DNA from: Stagonosporopsis chrysanthemi
Lineage: Eukaryota > Ascomycota > Dothideomycetes > Pleosporales > Didymellaceae
DNA: 64,000 bases
NCBI GenBank assembly: GCA_022560025.1
Contig: JAFISE010000130.1
Location: 1 to 64,000 of the forward strand
Direction: 5' to 3'
The position numbers and the translations under genes are program-made. Numbering within the stretch: position 1 is the first letter of the stretch; each line of letters begins with the position of its first letter. Positions 29,932 to 41,219 of this stretch are shown here, piece by piece. The notes under the pieces were generated by a model. That model saw only the letters and a list, made by a program, of their open reading frames with translations, ran no database searches and was not told the DNA's origin.

Positions 29932-30007
29932 CCTCGCCCATTGACATGCCCTCGCCCATTGACATGCCCTCGCCCATTGACCGTCTGCAGGCCCATTGAC
30001 CGTCTGC
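29932..30007. repeat. 18-bp tandem repeat containing GCCCATTGAC
   Basis: CCTCGCCCATTGACATGC occurs twice in perfect tandem, then two degenerate units follow. The invariant core GCCCATTGAC starts at 29936, 29954, 29972 and 29991, spaced 18, 18 and 19 bp. The last two cores share the trailing CGTCTGC. The array ends 25 bp upstream of the leucyl-tRNA synthetase ATG. Confidence 0.9.
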
Positions 30008-30032
30008 TGTTGCGCGCGCACGCGTCCCGCTG

Positions 30033-33000
30033 ATGCGCCGCCTCAGTGTATATCGCCTCGCCAGGCGGCCGGTCGCGCCCCATGCCCTCCTACGGCGCCG
30101 GCGCGCATCCTCATGGCCCGTCCACCTCAAGACGCGCACTCGTGCAGCCGCCGAGATCAGGCTCGAAACGCTCACAGCCAAATGGCAGCCGCACTGGGAC
30201 CAGCTGGCCGCGGCCAAACAAGAGCCCGCGCCGACCAAGGGCAAGGCATACGTGCTGCCCATGTTCCCATACCCTTCGGGCACACTGCACCTGGGCCACC
30301 TCCGCGTCTACACCATCTCCGATGCCCTCTCCCGCTTCAAGCGCATGCAGGGCCACGACGTCCTGCACCCCATCGGCTGGGATGCCTTTGGCCTGCCTGC
30401 CGAGAACGCCGCCCTCGAGCGCGGCGTGCACCCTGAGAAGTGGACGCTGCAGAACATCGAGGCCATGAAGTCGCAGATGATGCTCATGGGCGGTCGCTGG
30501 GACTGGCATGCTGTATGTTATATAGTTACATATCTACATATATATCCTACAACCGCAGCTGACACCACCCCCCGCAGGAGATTCGCACATGTGACCCCGC
30601 CTTCTACAAGCACACCCAGCGCATCTTCCTCATGCTCCACGAGCGCGGCCTGGCCTACCAGGCCAAGTCCCTCGTCAACTACGATCCCGTCGACAAGACC
30701 GTCCTCGCCAACGAACAAGTCGACGCCAATGGCTGTTCCTGGCGATCAGGCGCCAAGGTCGAGAAGCTCATGCTCAAGCAGTGGTTCTTGAAGATCAAGG
30801 ACTTCCAGCAGCCTCTGCTGGACGACTTGAACACCCTGGCCGAGAATGGCAGATGGCCTGAGAAGGTCCTTGCCATGCAGAAGAACTGGATCGGCAAGTC
30901 AGAAGGCACAAAGCTCTGGTTCGACATCGAGGCGAACAGCAGTGACACGCAATTCGAGCCTGTCCATGTCTTCACCACACGGGCTGACACGCTGTTTGGC
31001 GTGCAGTACATTGCTCTTTCCTTGTCCCATCCCATTGTGAAGCGCCTGTCTGCAACAGACGAGGCGCTGCGACACTTCATCTCACGCGCAAAAGACCTAC
31101 CTCTTGACACAAAGGAGGGGTATCGCCTTCCGAATGTCGTCGCTCGCAATCCGCTCGCTCAGGTCATGGGAACGAGCCACTCGTCCGTTCCAGTCTATGT
31201 GGCTCCTTATGTGCTTGACGACTACGGCTCAGGCGCCGTCATGGGCGTGCCAGGCCACGACACTCGCGACCATGCCTTCTGGAGAACAAATGCAGGGGAC
31301 GAGCCTATCAGGACCGTCGTAACCGAGAAACTAGGCTCGCCAGCCTCGCAGCTGTTGCCTGGTGACAAAGACGGCTCAGTCTTCACTGCTAGAGGTTTTG
31401 TAGCCGCCGACATACCCGAGTTTGCCAACATGCCCTCGAAGAAAGCCGTGAAGCTCATGGTCAAGAAGCTCCGGGACTCGGGCAAGCGTGCCGAGCAGAC
31501 TGACAACTGGCGCCTTCGAGACTGGCTCATCAGTCGACAGCGGTACTGGGGCACGCCAATACCTATCATCCACTGTCATTCATGTGGCCCAGTGCCCGTT
31601 CCTGAGACCAATCTGCCTGTCCAACTGCCGAATCTGCCTGATAGCTTCTTCCAAGGTAGATCTGGCAATCCTCTTGACGAGGATGAGAACTGGAAAAAGA
31701 CTTCATGTCCAAAGTGCGGCTCGCCAGCTGAGCGCGAAACTGACACCATGGACACTTTCATGGATTCTTCCTGGTACTTCTTCCGGTTCCTGGACCCGAG
31801 GCACGAAAGCGGGCTTGTAGATCACCAAAAGGCGAATGAAGGGATGCCAGTCGACCTCTATGTCGGTGGTGTCGAACATGCCATCTTGCATCTCCTGTAT
31901 GCTCGTTTCATCTCGAAATTCCTCGCTACAACGTCCACCTGGACGGCTGGCAATCTGGTCCAGGGTGAACCCTTCAGGCGACTTGTCACACAGGGCATGG
32001 TACACGGTCAAACCTTTACAGATCCCGAGACAGGCCGATTTTTGAAGCCGGACGAGGTTGATACGGCCACGCCGGGAAAGCCCAAAATCAAAGCGAGTGG
32101 CCTGGTCCCTACTGTCAGCTACGAAAAGATGTCCAAGAGCAAATACAACGGCGTCGATCCTGGGGCCACGATCGCAAAGTACGGCGTGGATGCCACTCGC
32201 GCGCACATGCTCTTCCAAGCACCAGTCACTGACGTGCTCGAATGGGACGAGCAGAAAATCACTGGTGTCCAACGATGGCTCCAGAGGGTCATCCGCCTGT
32301 CCAGCGCACACTGGTTCCCCGACCAAGAGCTGGAGAAATTCATCCCGTCCAAGAACATTGACGAAGATCTCCGCAGCATCGTCACCCGTTACTACAACAC
32401 GAAGAAGAAGGCAACCACAATTGAGAACCAAGCTGAGCTGATCGCCGCCCTGCAAGTCGACGAAGCAAAGCTCTGGACAAAAACACAGCAAACCATCGCA
32501 AGCGTCACAGATTCCTACTCAGAGACCTTCTCCCTCAACACCATCATCAGCGACCTTATGACCCTCACCAACCTCCTCTGGGACGCCCCGCACGCCTCCG
32601 AACTCACCGCCTGGCTCAAACACGCCGCCCTCATCCACCTCCTGCGCATGCTCGCCCCGATCGCCCCCGGCGTCGCCGAAGAAGCCTGGCACAACCTGCA
32701 CACCCACACCTACAACCCCCACAAGCGCAACCTCGCCTTCCCCGCTTCCGTCTTCACCGCGGGCTTCCCCACGCCGGAAACAGACATCATCCCCCACCTC
32801 AACCCGCTCAGCACGTGCGTCGTCCAAGTCGACGGCAAGCGCAAGTTCGAGCTCGAGATCCGCAAAGCAGCGGCCCAGCTGCCGCACAACCAGCGCATGA
32901 AGGACGTAGTGGATATTGTGCGCCAGATTGCACAGAGCGAGGCGGGCGCTGAGTGGCTCGACAGAGAGAGGGGCCGGTTGTGGGCGATGAGCGGGAGTAA

Positions 33001-33151
33001 AACGGCGCATCCCGTGCACGAGGATGTGCCTGAGGATTGGAAGGTGGTTGTCGTCGGGCGGAAGCTGGTCAACTTTGTCAGCCCGAAGAAGGAGCGCAGG
33101 GGGAAGGGGGCACAGGGGGTGGCTGCTGAGAATGGTGCGCAGGCGGGCTGA
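30033..33151 (+). CDS. nam2: Leucyl-tRNA synthetase, mitochondrial
   Basis: This class I enzyme charges mitochondrial tRNA-Leu. Two exons (30033-30512 and 30578-33151) encode 1017 residues. The first 30 residues are Arg-rich and lack acids (MRRLSVYRLARRPVAPHALL), a mitochondrial presequence. The catalytic HIGH motif is HLGH at residues 86-89 within PYPSGTLHLGHLRVY, and the KMSKS loop is at 677-681. Between them lie the editing domain (FTTRADTLFGVQYI) and FMDSSWYFFRFLDP. The bacterial-type order and DAFGLPAENAA support the organellar form rather than the cytosolic one. The 65-nt intron (30513-30577) joins GRWDWHA to EIRTCDP. It is longer than yeast Nam2 (894), mainly at the ends; the tail is Lys/Gly rich. 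In yeast the protein also helps splice mitochondrial introns; that role is unknown here. Confidence 0.94.
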
Positions 33152-33347
33152 GCGGTGTCTGCTCTGGACGATATCTGTCATCCCCGTCGCGTCTTGAAAA
33201 CAAAGCACGGCACGACGGTCCTCTGCAGTACCCATACACCACAATCTCCACACCCACCATCGCCCACCTCCAGCGTCGTTGCAGTAGCTCGGACGAGAAC
33301 GATCAACGTCCCCCCTCCCCCTATGTAGCATAATCTCATGTATGTAA

Positions 33348-33365
33348 CCCCCCCCCCCCCCCCCC
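33348..33365. repeat. Poly-C tract, 18 bases
   Basis: An uninterrupted run of 18 C residues just downstream of the leucyl-tRNA synthetase gene; length may be affected by sequencing error. Confidence 0.85.
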
Positions 33366-33725
33366 TTACGTAGCAAAATCCCATGTACAATAGAAACAAC
33401 GCAGGACGCACATCCACTGCTTTCTATATCCAAACGCAGCACCACCCTTAATCTACTTGAAAATATGAAAAAACATATATGCGATGTATACGTCCGCCCT
33501 AGCCCAAAAAGATAAAGATCGGTGGAGTGGTGATCGCATCTCTTTCCGGCGCAAGTACATACAGCTTACAGAGCTACCCTAGGCTGAAGGGCCCCGCGTA
33601 GTCGTTCAGATAAGTGCGAAGGAAATGTGGGTCGGATATCGTAGACAGAGGAGAGAGGTGTAGTTGTTGTGCGACTTGGGGTGTGCATCATACCGTTCAG
33701 AACCGCTGGGTCGCGCCAGGTGGTT

Positions 33726-33740
33726 GGGGGGGGGGGGGGG
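33726..33740. repeat. Poly-G tract, 15 bases
   Basis: An uninterrupted run of 15 G residues, opposite in strand sense to the poly-C tract 360 bp to the left. Confidence 0.85.
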
Positions 33741-34161
33741 TGATCGTTTAGGTGAACGATAGATCCATAGCTGTAGGCTACAGTACAACTCCTACAGCAA
33801 ATTCACTAAATCTTCTTTGTGCAGACATGTAGTGTTAGTACTCTCTATTCTCTAGGCTGTTAAAGCTGAGTTCTAGTTGTGTTCTGCAGTGATTATTGTA
33901 TGCGCGCACTGAAGATTGGGTCAGGAAGGGCATTGTGTGTAAATCTGATCGACCAAAAGATGGAGCTCCTTTGTACCATCGGCACTAATTAGCCTTGACC
34001 AAAAAAGAAAAACAAAAAACGACCATCCCGTCCCGCTCCGTCCGATCCGTCCGATCCCCTCCAACAACATCTACATCACTACATCCATCACTCACGTCCA
34101 TCGTTACATTGTATATGTATACCCTTGGTTCCAAAGTCTCCATCAAAAAAAATTACCAATC

Positions 34162-34268
34162 TCCGGTATAGTCCAGAGGCTAGGATATTCCGCTTTCAAT
34201 CCCGATCTACCCCTGTGTAGCGAACTGAAGTTACCGGAAAGACCCGGGTTCGATTCCCGGTACCGGAA
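34162..34268 (+). tRNA. tRNA-Glu (anticodon UUC) with a 35-nt intron
   Basis: The acceptor stem TCCGGTA (34162-34168) pairs perfectly with TACCGGA (34261-34267), with discriminator A at 34268. The anticodon stem TTCCG (34188-34192) pairs with CGGAA (34235-34239). The loop reads C, T, then anticodon TTC at 34195-34197 and A37 at 34198. The intron occupies 34199-34233, one base 3' of the anticodon, the canonical place for eukaryotic nuclear tRNA introns. The T arm is CCGGG-TTCGATT-CCCGG. The mature tRNA is 72 nt before CCA addition. It decodes GAA and, by wobble, GAG. Confidence 0.95.
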
Positions 34269-35425
34269 AGCCATTAAAATGCTTTGTTTTTTTGAGTTTT
34301 TTTTTGGGTGTTGGGATGGTCCTGGTGCCGGGCGAGGGGGAATGAGGGAGAGGGGATAAAGCGGGGGATCGGCGGGATGGTATTGTGCATCTGGAGGGAT
34401 TTGATTGTTTTTTGCTGTGGGCTTTGAAGGGGTGAGGAGTGTGGTGGTGAATAGCACGTGATGATGGTGTTTTGGCTTGGGTGTAATCTGGACTCCGTGA
34501 GATTGTATGTCGGCCCTATCCATCAAATTATATATGAGTAGACATATTTCCTTTGTCATCGGTCCCCCCAAATTCTCACATGGAGCCGCTGTCCGGACCA
34601 CATCGGACAGTCACGTGTCCGCTCATCTGTCGGTCATGTCCGCCAGTCAATTCAACCAAACCCACTGCGTTGAACTGCACGTTGTATTTCCATATTTGAT
34701 TACCTCCTCACTGCGTCTCGCCCATCACGCCCAAGCGCAACATCTGTCGTATTAGGCACTCCCCGCCGTCCGCCAATCTCAGCCACCAACCATCTCTCAC
34801 CCTCCCCACTCCCACTCTCCCACTTCCACATGCAACACACCCCCCTGTCCCCGCGAAAACCTGAATTCCAGAAATCCCCAAATTGCGGCCGAAGCCCAGC
34901 CAAGTAAAATGCAAATAAAGAGACACGCCGGATGTATGAGAAAGAAAAAAACACTCGCATAGGTAGCTCGGAAATTGAGGGGAGGGGAGGGGGTATTGCG
35001 CAAGAGCAAATTGCGTTTCGCGGGCGCAGGTCCCAGTCCTGCCTGCGCGCCATCTCCCTACGTCGAACTGTGCGGGCGACTGTGCGTTCGAGGTGCGCCT
35101 GCGCACCGATAAGCCTGGCTGTGGCTGAGAAAGGGTCATGGAACCGAGATGAGCCTGCAACGTATGATATCAGCGCGGGAAGTGGTGGGCTCGAGCAGTA
35201 GTAGTGGTGAGGGATCAAGCGCTGCTCTCTCCGACGGTGCGACATGCCACAGCGACGATGCTCGGTGCGTGGAGCAGAAGGGACGGAGAGGTGGCTGTGC
35301 AAGCAAGCCCGTATCCAGCCACGTACCTGGGGGGATCCCTGTGCGCGTCGCTCGTATTGCTTGCCCCGGGAAGCAGCAGGCCACATCGAACATGCATGGT
35401 CGCCTGGATGCGGAAGCGTGCGGAT
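34269..35425. other. Intergenic after tRNA-Glu
   Basis: Beyond the T-run terminator no gene is recognised. Overlapping frames on both strands at 34700-35400 are low in information. The stretch next to 35426 is the 3' side of the mini zinc-finger gene. Confidence 0.4.
34287..34305 (+). terminator. RNA polymerase III terminator
   Basis: Runs of seven T (34287-34293) and nine T (34297-34305) start 19 bases after the tRNA end, as expected for Pol III termination. Confidence 0.8.
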
Positions 35426-35572
35426 TCAGTTCGTGTGAATCGCGCCTGATCCTTCGCAGACATGGCACTTGAGTGTGCCGTCTCGTTTGCAGCCGGTACA
35501 GTTCTTGCCCGTGCCGTTGCACTCATCGCATTTGACGGTGCCGAGGCCCCGGCAGGTTGGGCATTCCTTCAT
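35426..35572 (-). CDS. 48-residue CxxCxGxG zinc-finger mini-protein (DnaJ central-domain-like)
   Basis: An ATG at 35572 opens a 49-codon frame that ends at 35426. Almost the whole product is four cysteine pairs: CPTCRGLG, CDECNGTG, CTGCKRDG and CHVCEGSG, at roughly residues 4-11, 15-22, 25-32 and 36-43. This is the CxxCxGxG repeat of the DnaJ (type I Hsp40) zinc-binding domain, which holds two zinc ions and contacts unfolded protein, but here there is no J domain and no peptide-binding domain. The spacing between the second and third units is shorter than in DnaJ and the third lacks the second Gly pattern. Isolated proteins of this kind exist in plants (BSD2-like) and as unnamed fungal genes. 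A TATA box lies about 220 bp upstream. A chance origin of four ordered motifs is very unlikely. Function is unknown; a small redox or folding helper is possible. Confidence 0.8.
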   Translation of the reverse strand: MKECPTCRGLGTVKCDECNGTGKNCTGCKRDGTLKCHVCEGSGAIHTN

Positions 35573-35793
35573 GGTGCGTGGGCGTGTGTTGAGGTTGGTG
35601 GGAGAAGATGGTGTAGGTGAAGGTGAGTCGCAGCAACGTGCCGATCAACAGCAGCGAGCGATGAACTGTTAAAGGAGTGACTCGAGTAAGCAAGGCAACG
35701 TCGAAGAGTAAGTTTGCAGGGACCACGATGTGATGATGCAGCTGGCAGGTCGGTTTCGAAACAACAACGCAACCCTCAATCTATGCCAGGGTC

Positions 35794-35805
35794 TTTATAT
35801 ATAAT
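35794..35805 (-). promoter_or_regulatory. TATA box of the mini zinc-finger gene
   Basis: On the minus strand the sequence reads TTATATATAAAG, about 220 bp upstream of the ATG at 35572. It is one of the clearest TATA boxes in the window. Confidence 0.45.
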
Positions 35806-36955
35806 CTCCCGCGCGCGTTGCGCACAGGTCCGGTCCGCTCGCTACCACGCTCAATCCTGCTTGTGAACACAACAGTGAAGCGCGCTGCTTGCCCTACTCA
35901 GCCACAGGCTCAGACAGCTCCAACAGCAGCTCACGGCTCACCTAGCGGGCTCAACACGAGAAATCACTCACGGCGTGATATCCAAGCAGATGGTCGGTCC
36001 AGCTTGGCGGGAAGATGATGTTGACGCAGGGCCCTCTTCATCTCGTTTTGATCCGAGCGCGTACATGTACAGACCACTCTGTGCGCTGCAGCAGTCGACA
36101 GCATGCTGTGGATCCAGGGCGCAAGACGCCTAGGAAGCTTGGCTGTTCAACCTACTCAAACACCGCTACGGCACCGCCACAACCGGTATCCAGCGCCGTG
36201 CGTACGACGGTGCCGGCCGTGCCATTCTGATCCGCATGTATCAGCACGGCAGACCGCAGTACCAAACGGCTGAAGCTCATTTCTCGGTCTTCTAGCGCGT
36301 TTCCCATTGTTCTGCGCCCGCGAATCACGTTGCTGATCCGGATCCTGCCCGGGTTCATGCATGAGCCGAAGCAGCTTCCCCTCTCGAGCAAACGCTCAGG
36401 GCGCGACAGGTGTCTTGCTCGAGCCCGTGATGTGGCCGCCTGGGTGTGCGTGAGCAGGCCAATGTGCCCTCTGCCACAGACCACGTTCCTCCGCGACTGG
36501 ACGTGAAAGCCTCCACGCGACACCGCCCAAGACATTTGCTGGAAGAGGCCGCACACACGTGGAAGCTGCAAGGTCGTTGGCATGGGGTGGGTAGGGCTGA
36601 ATTGTGGTTGGGCAAACCCGCGCTGCTAGCGCATGCATCGGGACATAAAGACGGACGACGCTGCATTAATTTGACGGCGCGCGCGGGAGTCCTGTTTCAG
36701 GCAGCGACGGATTGCTGTCGAAACTGCCTTGGCCGCCGTGCAGCGATGATACGAAGCAGATTCCCGCACAATCACTGGTGGGTTGTGGTGGTGGAACCCA
36801 GCGATTCTTCGTACCCGTCGTACTCTGAAACGAGCCACTTCGATGGTGGCTTGAAGCCACTTGTGTAATCCGCTGGTTCCTGCACAGCCTCGAATCCTTC
36901 CGCCGCTAGTACAGCTCGCTTCCACGCAGCTTCGTATTCGTTCTACACAACAAAT

Positions 36956-36975
36956 GGACGAACTGAGGTTCGTCC
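36956..36975. repeat. Short perfect inverted repeat
   Basis: GGACGAAC and GTTCGTCC flank a TGAG loop, an eight-base-pair perfect stem in a gene-free region. Confidence 0.7.
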
Positions 36976-38841
36976 GGTAGGAGTCAGGAGTAAGGAGTAG
37001 TGGCCGTATAGGACCGGCTGATCCCTATTGTAAGCGTGTGCTATGAGTGGAGCGTCAGGTAATAGCCAGCAGCTTAGGTCCAGTCAAGCACCGCCACATG
37101 GATCCTCTGTGGTATTCCGTGATCTGACAAGGATTGGTCGCCGCCAGACGCACAGCGCTGACACTTGCATGTCGTGCTGTGCACCAGGCACCGGTCGATG
37201 TTTGTGGCCTGAGGCATACAGGGCTAGTCGTTCGACTACTTCAGCTTTTGGTAGTCTCAAGATCTTCGATTCAGTGGTTGGGAATGTGCCTGCGCAGCGG
37301 TCCGCGTCACCTAGTACGCGGTACTTCATGATGGGATCATGTTGTGGCCGTCGATCAGATGGCAGAACAGTCTAGTAATGTTACACATATCCGATGTAAA
37401 CAAAATACCTTCGATCCATGAGATTTTCGATGCTGTGTCGAAGAAGAGGTGCTCAAGAGTTGAGTCGTCTTCGTCTTAGGGTCGTGATGAATAAGCCCGT
37501 AGAGGCAGTACTCACTCACATAGTAGAACGAAGAAGCAACTACAAGTGACATGGCTCAAGTCATGTTGTCAAAAATCAACGGTCGGAGTATCATCTTATC
37601 CTGAGGCTGACTATATTCGCTTGCGACCAGAAGACATTTAGTATTTTCCTTGAAAAGCTTTCAGATATGCCTCCAAGAGCACGTTGGAAAGCTAACCACT
37701 TGGCACGGAGACAACACAGACGGCGCGCGCCGGTCGAATGACTACAGCAATGGAATCTGCTGTGAAATCCAAATGCGGTAACCCGGCGCTGGTGCATTAT
37801 AGCAGTGGCATTCGCTCGCGTGACGCCTCCAACGCTATACAAGCTCGCTCATGCATTGTTGGTATAGTGTCAAAGCAACCAGTTTGAAGTTGTCATTATG
37901 TGACGGACAAAGATCAGCACCCTCGATCTTCTCCATGGCGCGGTTGAGCTTGCTGATCAGTCTTGACAACTGCAGGTGGAACTGTCTTCTCATCACTTTG
38001 CTATGACGCATCAACATCTGTCGCTGTGCCGGTGCCAGGGGGCAAGTAGGCGGTTCGTGCCATCTCAGGAGAATGTTCCGAAGCAAGTAGTCCGAGTTCA
38101 AGTTCCCGCGCACCGTTGCAGAACGGCTTGACGATGGTGGGAAAGGCGCGGGGAGAACCAAGATTGCGCTGCGCTAAACTCGCAGACGCACCGAGAATCG
38201 ACCTCCACCCCCGCACGCCTTGCCTTGGCCGACTGCGCTTCCCCCCCGGCTTGTATTTCGCGATATACGCCCTCATCCTTTCTATGATAGAGCAGCATGT
38301 TTCACATAGACCTTTGCGGCAATGGACAAATTCGCAAGAGCTGGGACATGAGAAATTGAGCTCCACAGTGTTGATCTTTGCACAGGCATCGAAGTGTCAA
38401 CCACAAGTGCTAACTGTCTGCCTTATTCTTGTCCAACCTTGGCCGAATCTTGTCAGGTCAACAGTCAGCCTTGGACAAGACAACGAACCCTCTTGGCCGC
38501 TGAGGCAGACCTGTGTCCAACGAGGGAATTCCTGCGCCAACTCTAATCCGCATGAGACCTGCGCTCCCAACCACCGATGTCACCCTCGATGGTGCATTCC
38601 TTGGCTGGTCATCGGCGTTGCCGCTGAAGGTTATGGAAAAGATGCTCGCGGGATTAGCGCTGCAATATGGAAAACAGACCAGGCTGTCGGGCGTATTTGT
38701 GTGTCCTTGGGCACACTGTTCAGCAGGTCTTCACGACTATTTAGTTGGCGGTCCTCTCCCCAGCTGTGCGCTTGCCGCACGTCCGATTTTCTCCCTCTTT
38801 CTGTGGACCTCGAGTGAGCTTGATCTCAGAAGCCTCGCACT

Positions 38842-41219
38842 ATGGTAGACCCAAGCGTTGGCAAGCCGGAAGGTGTTACGCACCGCAATGACATCGATGA
38901 AGCTCGCCGTTCATCGGTGGCAAGTGTCAATTTAAACAAGAATGTCGATGCGAAGTAGGGAGTTAGTCTTTGAAGTACAAGGAGTATTCTGACGGTGTTT
39001 CCAGAGTGTCAAACCCTCTGACTGGCGTTCCTCATGAGATCTTGATGCGCGATGTCGAGGACTTCGCACGTGAACATGACCTCGAGGAAATCATCGAGCA
39101 TCTCAAGAAGGGTGCTTTGGTCGCGCAAGATCCGCATGGATATGACAACATTGAGATGCTTGTCGAAGAAGACAGACAACATCTTCGCTTTGAGCAGGAG
39201 CATAAGTGGAAGCACCCTCTCCAGCTATACATCACAATCATAGTATGCTCTATTGGTGCTGCGGTGCAGGGCTGGTAAGTGCTCGACTGGCCTTGCCTTG
39301 TCATCGTACTAAACTCGATCAACAGGGATCAAACCGGATCCAACGGCGCGAACCTATCCTTCCCCGTCGAGTTCGGTATCGGCGAAGGTGACACAGAAGG
39401 CAGTCCCAACCGATGGAACCACAATCTGCTTGTTGGTCTTGTCAACGCTGGTCCATATATTGGGAGTGCGCTCATCGGCTGCTGGGTCAGTGACCCTTGC
39501 AACTACTACTTCGGCCGCCGTGGGACCATCTTCATATCCGCTGTCTTCTGCGTGCTTACTCCTATTGGCGGAGCACTCAGCCAGACTTGGGAGCAGTTGC
39601 TCATCACTCGCATTCTCATGTAAGGATATTGGCTAGACTTGTAGCTCAGGAACTGACTATGACAGGGGCATTGGTATGGGTCTCAAAGGATCGACGGTGC
39701 CGATCTTCGCTGCCGAGAATTCTCCTGCTCGAATTCGTGGTGCGCTGGTGATGAGTTGGTAAGTCGGCGATGGTCAAGAAGGAGAATTGATTCACTAAGG
39801 GTATCAGGCAAATGTGGACTGCTTTCGGTATCTTCTTGGGTTACTGCGCCAACTTGGCTGTGTACCAGGTCCCTGTAATTGCCTGGCGCCTCCAGATTGG
39901 TTCTGCCTTCATCCCAGCCGTAGTAAGTAGCTCCCTTCACGTTAGAAAGATTCTAGTACTGATAACTGCAGCCTCTCACCATCGGCATCTTCTTCTGTCC
40001 CGAGGTTTGTGAAAGTCTCCAAGCCCTGATATTATGTATACTGATTCACATACAGTCACCTAGATGGTTGATCAAGAAGAACCGCTACCGCAAGGCCTGG
40101 CAATCCCTGTTGCGACTTCGCTTCAGTCCCGTCCAAGCAGCGCGCGATCTCTACTACATTCACGCACAGCTTCAAGTTGAAGCTCAGATCATCGGAAAAT
40201 CCAACTACTTCCAGCGCTGTATGGAGCTGTTCACCATCCCTCGAGTCCGCCGCGCCACTCTAGCCTCGTTCGTCGTCATGATTGCGCAGCAGATGTGCGG
40301 AAGTAGGTGTCCCCTCGCCCAAGATATCCAAACGCGAAACTGACCAAGGCCAGTCAATATCATCGCCTTCTACTCCAGCACCATTTTCCGCCAGGCAGGA
40401 GCCTCGGAGCGCGAAGCCCTGATCGCCTCCTTCGGCTTCGGGCTCGTCAACTTCGTCTTTGCTTGGCCTGCAATCTGGACCATTGACACTTTCGGGCGCC
40501 GAAGCCTGCTCCTCTTCACCTTCCCACAGATGGCATGGTCTCTGCTCGCGACGGGCTTGTGTTTCCTGATTCCCAAGAGCAGTCCAGCACATCTCGGTCT
40601 GATCGCTATGTTCATCTACATCTTCGCTGCGTTCTACTCGCCCGGAGAAGGTCCGGTGCCTTTTACGTACAGTGCGGAGTGCTTCCCCCTCACGCATCGT
40701 GAGGTTGGCATGGTAAGGGCCCCAGACTTTCAACTCACAAAGTACTACCACTGACGCTTATGTAGGGCTGGGCTGTCGCGACCTGCTTGTTCTGGGCTGC
40801 TGTGCTCTCCATCACGTTCCCGCTAATGCTGTACGCCCTCACTCCGCTGGGTGCGATCTGCTTCTATGCCGGCCTGAACATCATTGCGTTCTGCATGATC
40901 TTCCTGTGGTTACCGGAAACGTAAGTCCTCTTCCTCCTTACCACTAATAACGACCTTACTCATGTCTCGCAGTAAGCAACGTACCCTCGAGGAACTGGAC
41001 TACATCTTCGGTGTGCCCACGCGAAAGTTCATCGCGTACAACTTCCGCGTTGCGCTTCCTTGGTGGTGGAAGCGCTGGGTTCTTCTCGACAAGTCTGCCA
41101 AGCTCGCACCGCTGTACACTTTTGATGGGGTTGAGGGACATTATCAGACGGGCTATGGGACTGAGACAAGGAGGGTGGGAAGTACAGAGAAGGCCGAGAC
41201 TGAGACGAGGGAGTTGTAG
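38842..41219 (+). CDS. MFS sugar/polyol transporter, ten exons
   Basis: Ten exons (38842-38954, 39005-39274, 39326-39619, 39666-39758, 39808-39922, 39972-40004, 40056-40302, 40354-40712, 40766-40920, 40973-41219) join in frame to 641 residues. All nine introns are 46-53 nt with GT-AG ends. The N-terminal 110 residues are hydrophilic, then twelve helices follow. Sugar-porter motifs are GRRGTIF between helices 2 and 3, RIRGALVMSWQMW, CPESPRWLI after helix 6, QQMCGINIIAFYSS in helix 7 and PFTYSAECFPLTHREVGMGW near helix 10, ending WLPETKQRTLEELDYIF. The sixth exon is only 33 nt. The PFTYSAE signature is common in a large fungal sugar-porter branch whose substrates include hexoses, polyols and uronic acids; the substrate here is open. 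It converges with the AA9 LPMO gene. Confidence 0.9.

Larger units (their letters stand above)
29624..30032. promoter_or_regulatory. Divergent promoter between amino-acid permease and leucyl-tRNA synthetase
   Basis: This 409-bp interval carries two unrelated tandem repeats: a 10-bp array on the permease side and an 18-bp array on the synthetase side, both listed separately. No TATA box stands out. Confidence 0.45.
33152..34161. other. Intergenic, homopolymer-rich
   Basis: No gene is seen. A C18 tract and a G15 tract lie about 360 bp apart (listed separately). The right part is AT-rich and leads to the tRNA gene. Confidence 0.45.
35573..38841. other. Gene-poor interval of 3.3 kb
   Basis: Left of 35830 is the leader and promoter of the mini zinc-finger gene. 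The rest holds no gene I can name. A minus-strand frame at 37835-38161 has a helix-like composition (LQLSRLISKLNRAMEKIEG) that could be a remnant of a transcription factor tail. A short perfect hairpin lies at 36956-36975. The last 500 bp are the promoter of the sugar transporter. Confidence 0.4.

Noticed and set aside
36446..36868. 140-codon plus-strand frame
   Set aside because: Composition reflects local base content; no family resemblance.
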